Positions 23,161-32,700 of a stretch of DNA of 64,000 nt are shown here, one piece after another. The notes below the pieces were generated by a model, which worked only from the letters and a program-made list of their open reading frames with translations, was not told the DNA's origin and made no database searches. The stretch's first letter is position 1; the number at the start of each line of letters is the position of its first letter. The stretch comes from Acholoe squamosa (taxonomy: Eukaryota > Annelida > Polychaeta > Phyllodocida > Polynoidae), in NCBI GenBank assembly GCA_949317995.1, contig OX439040.1, forward strand, positions 53,478,089 through 53,542,088, read 5' to 3'. Made by a program: the position numbers and the translations under genes.

Positions 23161-23561
23161 TGTAATAACCAGAGTCGACACCGTATATAAAGAATGGAGT
23201 ATAAAGTTACAACCGTTGTTGTTTTATTTCTTCAGAGCCTTAAGGACTAACAGTCACTGGTCATCAGTTACTTGCTTATACTGATACTTGTACTTGTACT
23301 TATTCTTGCTTAGAGACGCCACTCTGTTCGTGAGCTAGGACTAGCCACCGAACTTATCTTAAGATAGCTTACACGTAGGCCACCTGAGTGTCTGATCGCG
23401 TCTGCTATAAAACCACCGAACACCGCGTTTTATAGCCCCCGGCCGCCGACGGTGACGTCACAAGGCTGTGACGTCACCGCCGACGCGCCACCTAGCGGCC
23501 ACAGCGGGAACCCGCCACCGAGCTTCGGTGGCCGCCGCCGAGCCGCCGGCCTATGTTTATT

Positions 23562-23564
<3 letters not shown>
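23161..23564 (-). promoter_or_regulatory. 5' LTR with paired CRE sites and TATA box
   Basis: On the minus strand, two perfect TGACGTCA palindromes (23469-23476 and 23453-23460) lie 18-40 bp upstream of CTATAAAACG (23426-23435). This is a compact promoter layout expected to respond to CREB/ATF-type factors. AATAAA (23224-23229) lies near the LTR's end. The CRE block is absent from the other LTR. Confidence 0.8.

Positions 23565-23595
<31 letters not shown>
23565..23595. repeat. (AT)n microsatellite, right flank of the Gypsy element
   Basis: Continuation of the AT microsatellite interrupted by the LTR element. Confidence 0.95.
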
Positions 23596-23596
<1 letters not shown>

Positions 23597-24116
23597 CATC
23601 GTTCCTATCTAGTTGTCACCAAAACAACATTGTGTATGAAGGTGGCACCATTAACTTAATTGACCAGTAACATATTTACCTCTTTAGGTACCGGTTATCT
23701 ATAAGCTATGTATCGTTTACTTACTTGTGGTCAATAAAGTTTAAACTTTGTTAAAAAAAGGCAAGCCCCCAGCCCAGCCAAGCTTGGGCTGGAAGGTGGT
23801 CTCCTCCAGGGCAACCACGGGACATGCCACCAGATTGCGTGGTATAGGCCCAGTACCAACATAGTTGGTACAAGGGCCATAAAACTGTGTGCCGACATGT
23901 GAGGCGCATAGTGACAGGACAGCGACATGTTTTGATCTAAGATCAAAGATGCTGACCTGAGGTCGCTGAATCCACGTGCAGCGTCACATGCAGCACTACA
24001 CTGCCCAGCCTGAGCCACACTCCATTGGAGGAGCTCAGAGCCAATCAGGGGTCAGGTGAGGACATTTAAACTGATACTGATTAGACACCTTATCATTTTA
24101 AGCATGCGCTAAGAAC
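23596..24116. other. 3' end of an element, then a promoter-like stretch
   Basis: GTCAATAAAGTTTAAACTTTGTTAAAAAAA (23730-23759, cited in parts: AATAAA followed by a short A run) looks like the 3' end of a retroposed transcript. At 24030 GCCAATCAG is a CCAAT box, upstream of the reading frame that starts at 24117. No gene is seen between. Confidence 0.4.
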
Positions 24117-24503
24117 ATGCCAGACGTGTCTCAAGAACACCTACCCTCAGGGCAAGGATCCCCAGGTGCCGGGAGGGCCAATGCCCAGGGCCCAGAGCCG
24201 GACACTCAGGAGGCAGGATCCAGTGTCCTGGACTCCCTGCTACAATCTGTGAGGGCTACCCAACAGGAGGCAGGCCCTACAGAACCAGTGATAGACTCCC
24301 AGCAGTCTATTACAGTATATGAAGACGTATCTGATGAAGAAAACTCAAGGGAAGTAGCAAGCTCAATACCCGACCAACTACGGATAGCCAGAGTGAGATA
24401 TCTGGGTCAGATGTCGACAGTGATATGCACTAACGTGAGAAGTTTATCAAAGTGGATTTTTACAAATATCTATTTTATTGATAGCGCAATTAATGAAACG
24501 TGA
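24117..24503 (+). CDS. Hypothetical reading frame, possibly the start of a repeat-encoded gene
   Basis: A plus-strand frame of 128 codons begins MPDVSQEHLPSGQGS. It is hydrophilic and rich in Ser, Gln, Gly and Glu, with an acidic patch (YEDVSDEENSREVASS). The last 95 bp belong to a repeat also found at 12000-12094, and the second copy does not extend the same frame. It may be the first exon of a dispersed element, because a CCAAT box lies about 85 bp upstream and an AAC|GTGAGA donor-like site lies near 24436. No domain is recognised, and I am not confident it is a gene. Confidence 0.25.
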   Translation: MPDVSQEHLPSGQGSPGAGRANAQGPEPDTQEAGSSVLDSLLQSVRATQQEAGPTEPVIDSQQSITVYEDVSDEENSREVASSIPDQLRIARVRYLGQMSTVICTNVRSLSKWIFTNIYFIDSAINET

Positions 24504-24787
24504 GTAGCACATGTAAATGAATGTTTAGTGATGGTGTTTATTTAAGTAGTCACCAACTGGAACGCTATTTTGTTTGTTTATTGTAATTATAGAAACTGGT
24601 ACATCCGCCTACATGATTTTCCATAGTAGAATTTAGCTCACCATAAACACGCTGTTACCCACAGTGCTCAGAGGACTAGAAACTCACTACTCATAACCTC
24701 ACACGATAACACACCAACAGTGCTACTCGGATTTTACATTGGTTTTTCACAATTCAATGGCAATATATACAGTGCATTGATGATTAG
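24504..24787. other. No recognised feature
   Basis: AT-rich stretch without a gene or a repeat that I can define. Confidence 0.4.
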
Positions 24788-25001
24788 TGCCCCCCCCCCC
24801 GCCCTGAACTACTGACAAAATGACACTGAGCCCCATCCTCTGTACTACTGACAACCTGACACAGGGCCCCATCACCCTGTACTACTGACACCTGACACAT
24901 ACCATCTCGCTATATTACTCACACCTTGACACGGGGCTCCATTTATTTACCGGTACTGTTCCTAACCTGTCTCACACTGAAAGCCCCAAGGTCATCAGAC
25001 T

Positions 25002-25194
25002 GACGATACCCAAATCTACAACCTTATAGGTCATCAGATTGAGTACCCAGGGTAGTCAGCCTCATGAATTTAGGTCAACACACTAACCCAAGGTAGTCAA
25101 ACTGATTACATAATGTTGTTAGAGTGACAACCTTGGTGCTGACTACCTTGGGTCCTCAATCTGACTACCCAAAGCTGTAGATTTGGGTATCGTC
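25002..25194. repeat. Foldback repeat with 55-58 bp arms
   Basis: The left arm 25002-25059 (starts GACGATACCCAAATCTACAA) and the right arm 25139-25194 (ends TTGTAGATTTGGGTATCGTC-like) are imperfect inverted copies. The spacer of about 80 bp repeats the motif GGTAGTCA. Confidence 0.7.
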
Positions 25195-26159
25195 AACTTG
25201 AGCACCTAAAGTCCTCAGCGGTGAAGACCTTCAGTTGAAAACTGAAGGCCTGATCATCAAACATGAGTGGCACATACCTGACACCTTGTGAGTTTGTTAC
25301 ATATTGTCAAAAGAATGTCATAGACTCATACTAGGGAGAGGTAGACTGAGGTATTTCATTCCCTGTAAGGTGCTGCCCTCTGTCTGTACCTCTTCTGACG
25401 ACTATAGGTCCTCAAACTGACGAGTTTAAAGATCTGCAGGGTTTTCAGTGGTAGGGCCCCTGTGCCTATGCTAGTCATATCACCATACATAGCCCCATCC
25501 CCCTGTACTACTCACACCTGACACAGGACCTGGATGGCGATTCATAAGTTGAAGAATTATAAGACATAGAACTTGTTTGAAAACGATGAGGTTTGTGAGG
25601 AGAAAAAAACCTGGATCGTTTTGTTGCAATTCACAACATGCTGTACATTGATTTATACCATGTAAATTGTAAATGATCTTCATAAAAAGATTTTCTTTTC
25701 AATGAAACTATTATTCTCAGCATGAATCGGACATGTCAATCTGATCATTTCAATGAAAGAATGTCCTTTTAAAGTTATCAATTAACCCCCTGTACTACTC
25801 ACAACTGACACAGGACCCAACGCCCCTACACTGGTCACACCCTGACACTGGGCCCGATGCCCCTGTACTACCCACACCCTAACAAAGGGATCTATCAGCT
25901 TGCACTGCTGACACCACAGGACCCGATCCTCCTATACTACATACACCTGACACAGGATCTCCTTCCCTGCACTACTGACACCCTGACAAAGGACCCCATA
26001 TCCTGACACAGTGTCCCATCCCCTATACTAATCACACCCACACACAGCCCCATCTGCTTGGACTGCTCACACCCTGACACATAGTCCCATCCTCCTGTAC
26101 TACTTACACCCTGACACAGGACCCCGTCCCCTTGTACTACTCACAACCTGACACAAGAG

Positions 26160-26495
26160 TGAGTGAGTGAGTAATAGATTTTTAACGCCATTTCAACATC
26201 TAAGGTCATATTCATGACGAGAACAACATTACACAATTCCACAGAGGAATGTGTCGGTGCCCGCGCATATGTGCACCACACACATCCTGAGAGGATAGGA
26301 TAGAGGAGATATAGACCCTTTTAAGTGGGCTAGGGAGGCCCGAGTCGGTGTAGGTAGAGAGATAGAAAGAAAAGAGGAGACCCATTTGTGAAGGGCTAGG
26401 AAGCCCATTGAATGAGAATGAAGGTCAGAGGATAAGAGAGGACAGTAAAGGGAGACCAGACCCCTTTTAAAAATGGGTTGGGGAGACCCGCTGAC
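26160..26495. mobile_element. SINE-like dispersed repeat
   Basis: Starts GAGTGAGTGAGTGAGTAATA, then TTTTTAACGCCATTTCAACA, as in a SINE-type family of marine invertebrates. A 100-bp inner part (26244-26342, ...CGCGCATATGTGCACCACAC...) recurs at 31933-32030. The first part recurs at 55955-56020. Confidence 0.65.
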
Positions 26496-26620
26496 ACAAG
26501 ACCCCATCCCCCTGTAGCCTTCTACTCACACCCTGGCACAGGTCCTCATCGCCCTGTGCTACTTACACCCTGTGACAAGACCCCATTCCCCTGTACTACT
26601 CACACCCTGACACGTACAGG

Positions 26621-27130
26621 TGGCTGTTGCTAAACCCTTGGAAGTCACTTCTGTTGGAGGTGTACTTCCAAAAACGGAAGGCACTCATCTTTGGTAGTCT
26701 CTTCTCTATTGCATTGCCAAATGGCACTTCCCAACAGAAGTGGTCCAGAAGTGGTTACTAACAACCCCTCAACTGGAAGTTGCTCCCTACACTCTGTCGC
26801 ATAAGTATATAGTTGTGGGCAGTCTGGGAAGCACTCAGGTGTGACCACTTTTCGCAACACAGTTTGATATGCGGGAAAGTGACTACTTCTGGACTACAGT
26901 GTTGGAAGTGATACTGAGTGGTTAAGTAGAGGAGGGAAGTGGGAAGTGAGGTACCTACCCTGGAAAGAAACAACTCAATCTTTTCGCAACAGCCTCCAGG
27001 TCCCCAACCAGGCTAATAGCCGGTGACCGAAGCTGGTCCCCACCCCCCTGTACTAGGCCTACTCGCACTCTGATCCAAGGCTCCATCGCCCTGCAGTCAG
27101 CTCAAAATGCAAGGGGAAATGTCTGAGGGA
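26621..27130. other. No recognised gene
   Basis: 26640-26960 contains several GGAAGTG/CACTTCC motifs (Ets-type cores) on both strands, with no clear unit. Nothing else is supported. Confidence 0.3.
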
Positions 27131-28255
27131 GCAAAAATTTTGACTGCCGTTGAGGGGGGGCCTTAAAAATTTCCTCGCGTCCGCGTCCACCCCGCGTTGA
27201 TAAATAATGACCACTTCCTAATTTCACCTGTTTTCAGTGAAAAATGCAGTGCATTACAATAGGTTAAAAAGGCGTGTTCATGCGCGATTGTGTGTGTGTG
27301 TGTGGGGGGGGGGGGGTAAAACAAATTTTACCCTCTATGGGAGGTAAAAAAACCAAAACAACTCCCTTTAAAAAAAATGCAGAAACCTCTCACTGCCCTC
27401 AGGGCATGAAGGCCTATTGTAATACGGTACTTTTACAATTATACGGTAGCCTAGCATTAGACCTCTGGAATATGCTCTGGGGGCGTATTCAATTATCCTA
27501 GGCACTGTAATACCCTTGATGCCCCGAGGGCATGGAGTAGTCGCTTATGAAGATTTCCATGGTAAGGGAGTGATCATTTTTTAATAACAGGGAGGGGGGC
27601 TGGTGGGTTTGAGAGGGGTGGGGTCAGACTTTTTTCGACCCCTTGAATGGGGGGGTCAGAACTTTTTCGACCCCTCTGATATGGGGGGTGTCAAAATAAT
27701 TTCACCTGTTTTCAGTGGAAAACCCCGCACGTTACTATAGGTTAAAAGGGCACATTCGCGTGCGATTTTTACCCCTTACGGGGGTAAAAAAATTGAATTT
27801 TTTTTCGCACGCCCACGCGCAAAGCCACCAGCCCCCCCCTGTTGTTAAAAAATGATCACTCCCTAAGCCAGGAAGACAGGCCCGTCCCCCAAAACGCCAT
27901 TGAAGTAGGCCTAGTCCCCTGGGGCCTACTTGTGCAAGCCATTTATTCATATTGCCAGGTTATTAGGGACGAGTCATTTATTGACAGGTGGGGGGTGGGG
28001 GGCTAATTGTTAGATGCAGGGGGAGGGGGGTCATTTTGAAAAAGAGCCTTTTGGTGGGGGGGGCATGCTGTCATTCTATGCCATAACTGATTCTTTTTTT
28101 CTTTTTTTTTTTGGGGGGGGCGTCATTTTGCAAAAATCAGTTCTTAGTGGCAATCATTTTTTGTCATAGTGGTGGGGGGTCGAAAAAAAATCTGCCGATC
28201 CGCCAAAATCCATCAAGCCCCCCCCCCCCGCTAGCAATAAATGACTCTCCCTTAG
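27131..28255. mobile_element. Cluster of related inverted-repeat elements rich in C/G runs
   Basis: 27560-27868 begins TAAGGGAGTGATCATTTTTT and ends with its inverse (AAAAAATGATCACTCCCTAA), forming a 300-bp TIR element. 27958-28252 has a diverged pair (GAGTCATTTATTG / CAATAAATGACTC). A partial copy lies at 27140-27360, and another at 30850-31130. All share CACCTGTTTTCAGTGGAAAA-like and CGACCCCC segments. Noncoding. Confidence 0.65.
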
Positions 28256-28365
28256 ATAGCTAAGCCTAAGGGGGTTATCTAAAATAGCTCCTTTGTGAGG
28301 TGGGGTGGGGGCAAGCTCCCCCCTCCCCGACTCATCCCTATAGACACCTCGCCCATTCGTACTGC

Positions 28366-29361
28366 ACTGAAAAAAACGATCCTCAAATATTAGTAAGAAG
28401 TTAGGAGGTCGAACTAACTTTTTGGCAAAGGTTATCAAAAAGCATGTGTCCAAACTTCCTATCCTATCTTAGCGTTTTTGAACTAACCCTTAGTAAAATG
28501 TTAGCATTTGCCTGACATTATTAGTAATTTGTTAGTCCTTTTACTAAGACTTTCATTTATTGGTAGTATGGATTTATTTTTTTTTATATTTGAATACCAT
28601 AAACATCAAAACATGGGAAATCTTGCATACAGACATGAAGAGTTTATTTTAAATCACTGAATATATATGATACAATCCCTAACCCTTTGAAACTAACCCT
28701 TTATTGTAGGTAAGCCACATTGAATTCAAAACCTACTTTGAGTCTTAGACTCTATATAAGGATTTTGACTCCTGAACCTCTTCATTTAAGTAGCTCATTT
28801 AAGAAGCATGTTCTATGCCTCAAATCATTTTATTTACAACCCCTGAGCTAGGTTGCTCTGAGTTTAATACAAAGTCAGAGAACTAACAATGTGGATAATG
28901 TGTATATTGAATATCCACACAAAAGGTGTTTCCATCTTTCTTCCTTCTTCCTTCAATAACTTATCAATATGTTAGGTGCATTTTATTAAATTTTATATGA
29001 GTACAATTGTAAAAGACTTTCTAAGTCAAAGGTCATTGAAAATCACCATTATTTTGACATCCATAGACTATTCTATGATGTGCACCTACCAGAAAAATCC
29101 TCATACAAACTGCACTGACACCTGGTGTGAGAAAAACTACTAACCCTTAGACAAAACTACTAACCTTGGAAAAGTTACTAACTTTTTACTAATTTTCTCT
29201 CTTGACTTAGTCAAGCTAGCCTGTCTGAAAAGGTTAGTGAATGTTACTAAGCACCTAGCCATTGTTAGTAAAATGTTAGTCCTGTGTTAGTCACATGTGC
29301 TAACTAAGGTAAGTTAGGGGTTTTGACTAACTTATATTAGATTCATTTTTTTTCAGTGTGG
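28366..29361. mobile_element. Nonautonomous DNA element with CACTGAAAAAAA ends
   Basis: Left end CACTGAAAAAAACGATCC and right end the inverse of CACTGAAAAAAAATGAATC, about 1 kb apart. Both subterminal regions contain repeated TTAGTA/ACTAAC motifs. The interior has no transposase. It ends about 370 bp upstream of the LRMDA start codon. Confidence 0.6.
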
Positions 29362-29732
29362 ATGCGCCGGCACGGCAGATGCCCCAGGATCATACCCAAC
29401 GTAACAAGTTGTTTCCTGAGACGACTTACGTACGATGACACCTACTGTGGAAATGGCAAACTATAATGCGCCTACTATACTCGACTTTTGAGCGATTGTC
29501 GTTTGAACGGGCACCTGCTGTGTTAGACCTAGAGCTAGTAGAGGGCTATATATGTGCTAAAAGACGGCTCATTTGAGTTATTATCTAACATCTAGATGAA
29601 TAAAGCGTGGGGTAAATTTGTGCATATTCAATATTAATAATTTAGGCCTAGTAGTAGCGACCCAGTTAGCTGGAGAGAGACTATAGTATAGCGGTACTCC
29701 CTTTTAAGTCACATGACTTTTACAGAGTCAAA
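29362..29732 (+). promoter_or_regulatory. LRMDA upstream region with an M-box-like site
   Basis: The stretch directly before the LRMDA start codon contains AAGTCACATGACTT at 29706-29719, the reverse complement of AAGTCATGTGACTT. That carries the TCATGTG M-box core known from vertebrate pigment genes as an MITF site. A TATATATG sequence lies near 29547. The transcription start is not defined. Confidence 0.45.
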
Positions 29733-32700
29733 ATGGTGGATGCATATCAACAGCAAGTGGGTTGCGCATTTTCGAAGAAGTCTGGAGAAAACTCGAATAC
29801 AATGCCTTTAGACATGCCCAGAATCAGTGCAGATGGGCAGGTAAGATTGGATGGATATCAGGAAGTTTATTTGCCTACTGTAGTTATAATCCGTCACAGT
29901 TGTTGCAAGTCGGGAGACCTCCAAATTGAAATTGAGTCCAAAACCGCAAGTCCGGGTCTCTGAGTCACAGTCTGAGTCTCTGTTTTTTGTTTTTTTTTCA
30001 ATTTTGCTAGTAGCTCAGAAACCTATTCAATAGACTCAGAGATAGGCTATTGTCCGAAAAAAACACGGTACATTCACCATATTCTCGGCACCGATGTAGG
30101 GGCACAAATAAGATAGGCCGAAATACCTGCCTGCTCACAGGCAGGATCCAAGATGTATACAAGTCTATAGTGGCACAAACACATGGCTAGTCTGAACTAA
30201 GTACTCACTGTCAGTTCCTGGAAATTGTCCCTCCTATTCACAAACATGTAGTTTTCATGTACATCAGCTTATATTGACTGAAACATGAGATATATCCAAT
30301 AAATCTGACATGTTTATCTTGAGCTTAGATATCACTACCTCAATGGCCTCCATTGTCAATATCTTGTGGTGGTACCTGGTGTTAGACTGCTCTTGAAACA
30401 TAGGGCTAACCAACCAAGAATAGTGTAGTCTTTTTGGCACTAGGTGGCTACACCTGGCTTCAAGATGGCAGACAATGATTTGGAGTTAGGGAGGGAGATT
30501 TGAAAATCATCTGGATTATTAATTATTACAAGTGTTTCAAGTGCTTTGTGTATTGTGAATCTTTGGATATACATTGAGGGAAGTGTTGGTGGAAGCATTG
30601 GACCTGACAGTAAGTACTTCTGTGAGAACTGGGCACTCAGCCAATCTGGCTGACCAAACAGACTACAACAGACACACTTGGTCTCTGAGGTTCCCTCAGA
30701 GCGTCTACGGAGTAAAATAAGATAAATGACCATACTTGTAAGTGAAAAGTGGACCCTTCTGGGTACCACTACCAGTACTGGATATTGGGGCCTATTTTGT
30801 AAGTAAAATGTAACTTATTTATTACCGGTAACCCTGCTAAACTGGTGGGTTTGCACACGGACGTGCGAAAAAAAATTCGACCCCCCCTCTCAAGAGGGTA
30901 AAATTTATTCGACCCCCCCCCATAAGGGACAAAAATTGCACGCGAACGTCCCCTTTTAGCCTATAGTAATGTGCGGGGTTTTCCACTGAAAACAGGTGAA
31001 ATTATTTTGACCCCCCCATCAGAGGTATTGAAAAAATTCTGACCCGCCCTGGTCAAGGGGTTGAAAAAATTCTGACCCCCCCTCAAACCCACCAGCCCCC
31101 CCTGTTGTTAAAAAATGATCACTCCCTAACCAGTTGTTTTTTTTTGACCGAGTTCAACTATTGTGTCAAGGCAGATTTCTTTGGATCTATCGTATATAAG
31201 ATGTAATAAGACTTATATAGGAAGATGATTCAAATGGAGAAGGGGGGGGTGGAGATCTAAAAAGCTGTCAAATACATTTATGTAACTTCGTGAATTCCTA
31301 TATAATATTAATCCACTTTGCAATTTTATGGAAATGCCTACTTTAATATAGTGCCACATCCTTACTTTGAAAAAAATGGGGCCTTCATTACTAGTTTTTT
31401 ATATTGACAGAACGGAAATAGTTTCCTCTATTGATTTATTGTAATACATTGTACCTGGCAAATATTGTGCAATTATAAGATGAACCCTTAGTTCACTCCA
31501 GACCAATAAGTCGCGCTGTGGTCCAAATTTGGTAATTTTAGTATAAGGCACACTCTGACAGGCTAGATTCTCCAATTCTAAGCCATGCAATATCACAGGT
31601 GTTCTCTACCTACACTATAGGAGTATAGACCCATACCCAGTTTGTCCACCATTGTAAAAAGTGGCAAAACACACAGTGTGATGTCACATTCTCCCCAGAG
31701 CAGACCCAGATCAGATGAATACGTTTTGATGTGAATTTGTGTGGTCTTGTAGTGCCCAAGGTATTTCTACTCTGCATTTCTCAAAGGGGAGGGGGAGGTG
31801 GATTTGAAATGTTTTCAGCATAAAGGCTCCTAGCCATGGTGATAACGTCGATTGATTGATTGATTTGTGTTTTACAGCACTTTAGTGGCACTAAGTGGCT
31901 ATCCCGTGCTTCACAGGTTGATAATTTAACAGAGGAATGTGTCAGTGCCCGCGCATATGTGCACCACACACATCCTGAGGGGATAGGAAAGAGGAGATAT
32001 AGACCCTTTTAAGTGGGCTAGGGAAGCCTGTGTTAATGTCGAAAAACCCAACTCTACTTCTCTAGACAGTGTTGAGCATGATATGTTGAGCATGAATGTA
32101 CGTTATGGTATTAAGCTTTGATCACTGTCCCCACATCAACCCATGCTACAACAATCCTGCTGATAACTGCTAGATAGGGTTAAATAATAGGTATGTTCTG
32201 ATGATGGAACCTGTATCTGTCTGCTCTTGGGGCATGCTCCCGGTCTGGGTGCAAACTATCAATCCAAGATAGCCTGTGACTGTGAACTTGTTATTAGATT
32301 GACACCTCACTTTGACCAGAGAGATAGACAATTAGATATCTCCGAACTGGAAAAATGCATTGCCTGATTACATGTACCAAAAAACGGCTCAGATATTTCT
32401 TTTTCGTGCTAAGTGTGATGGGAAATGTATACTGTATACGTGGTGGACCTCTCTCCCTCTTTATTCTCCATTTGCCTCTGCTGCCTTGATATTTCATCCT
32501 CCCTTTTCATGTTCCCAATCCCCACATCCTCCTAATCTGATGATGATCGTCTCCCTCCTAATCTCATCACTTCACACTCATATCTAAGTACTCAAGGTCC
32601 TCCTTTCCATCCAGAGTTACGGGGCTTCTATATTTTCGCCCATTCTCCCTCTTTGCCTTTGACTTCCCATTCCACTAGGCTTTAACAAAAGGGGCGTTTG

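Larger units (their letters stand above)
13067..23564 (-). mobile_element. Ty3/Gypsy LTR retrotransposon with a third coding region
   Basis: A 10.5 kb element transcribed on the minus strand. The LTRs start TGTAATAACC and end GTTTATTACA: 23161-23564 is the 5' LTR (404 bp) and 13067-13413 the 3' LTR (347 bp). They are nearly identical except for a block of about 58 bp missing from the 3' LTR and a small GTT repeat difference. A primer-binding-like site (TTGGTGACAGCGGTGG) and a purine-rich tract adjoin the two LTRs. Coding order on the minus strand is gag, protease, RT, RNase H, integrase, then an extra coding region. High LTR identity suggests recent insertion, but Gag has an in-frame stop and pol and the extra region carry frame changes, several at homopolymers where sequencing error is possible. 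The interior is very GC-rich compared with its surroundings. Confidence 0.95.
24788..26620. repeat. Decayed tandem repeat of about 40 bp with insertions
   Basis: Many diverged copies of a unit such as CCCCTGTACTACTCACACC followed by TGACACAGGACCCCATC, at 24790-24950, 25440-25540, 25790-26160 and 26490-26620. Later insertions interrupt it: a foldback element at 25002-25194 and a SINE-like segment at 26160-26495. No coding sequence. Confidence 0.7.

Noticed and set aside
24788-26620. CRISPR-like array
   Set aside because: The units are diverged and contiguous, without constant repeats and unique spacers, and the DNA is from an animal.
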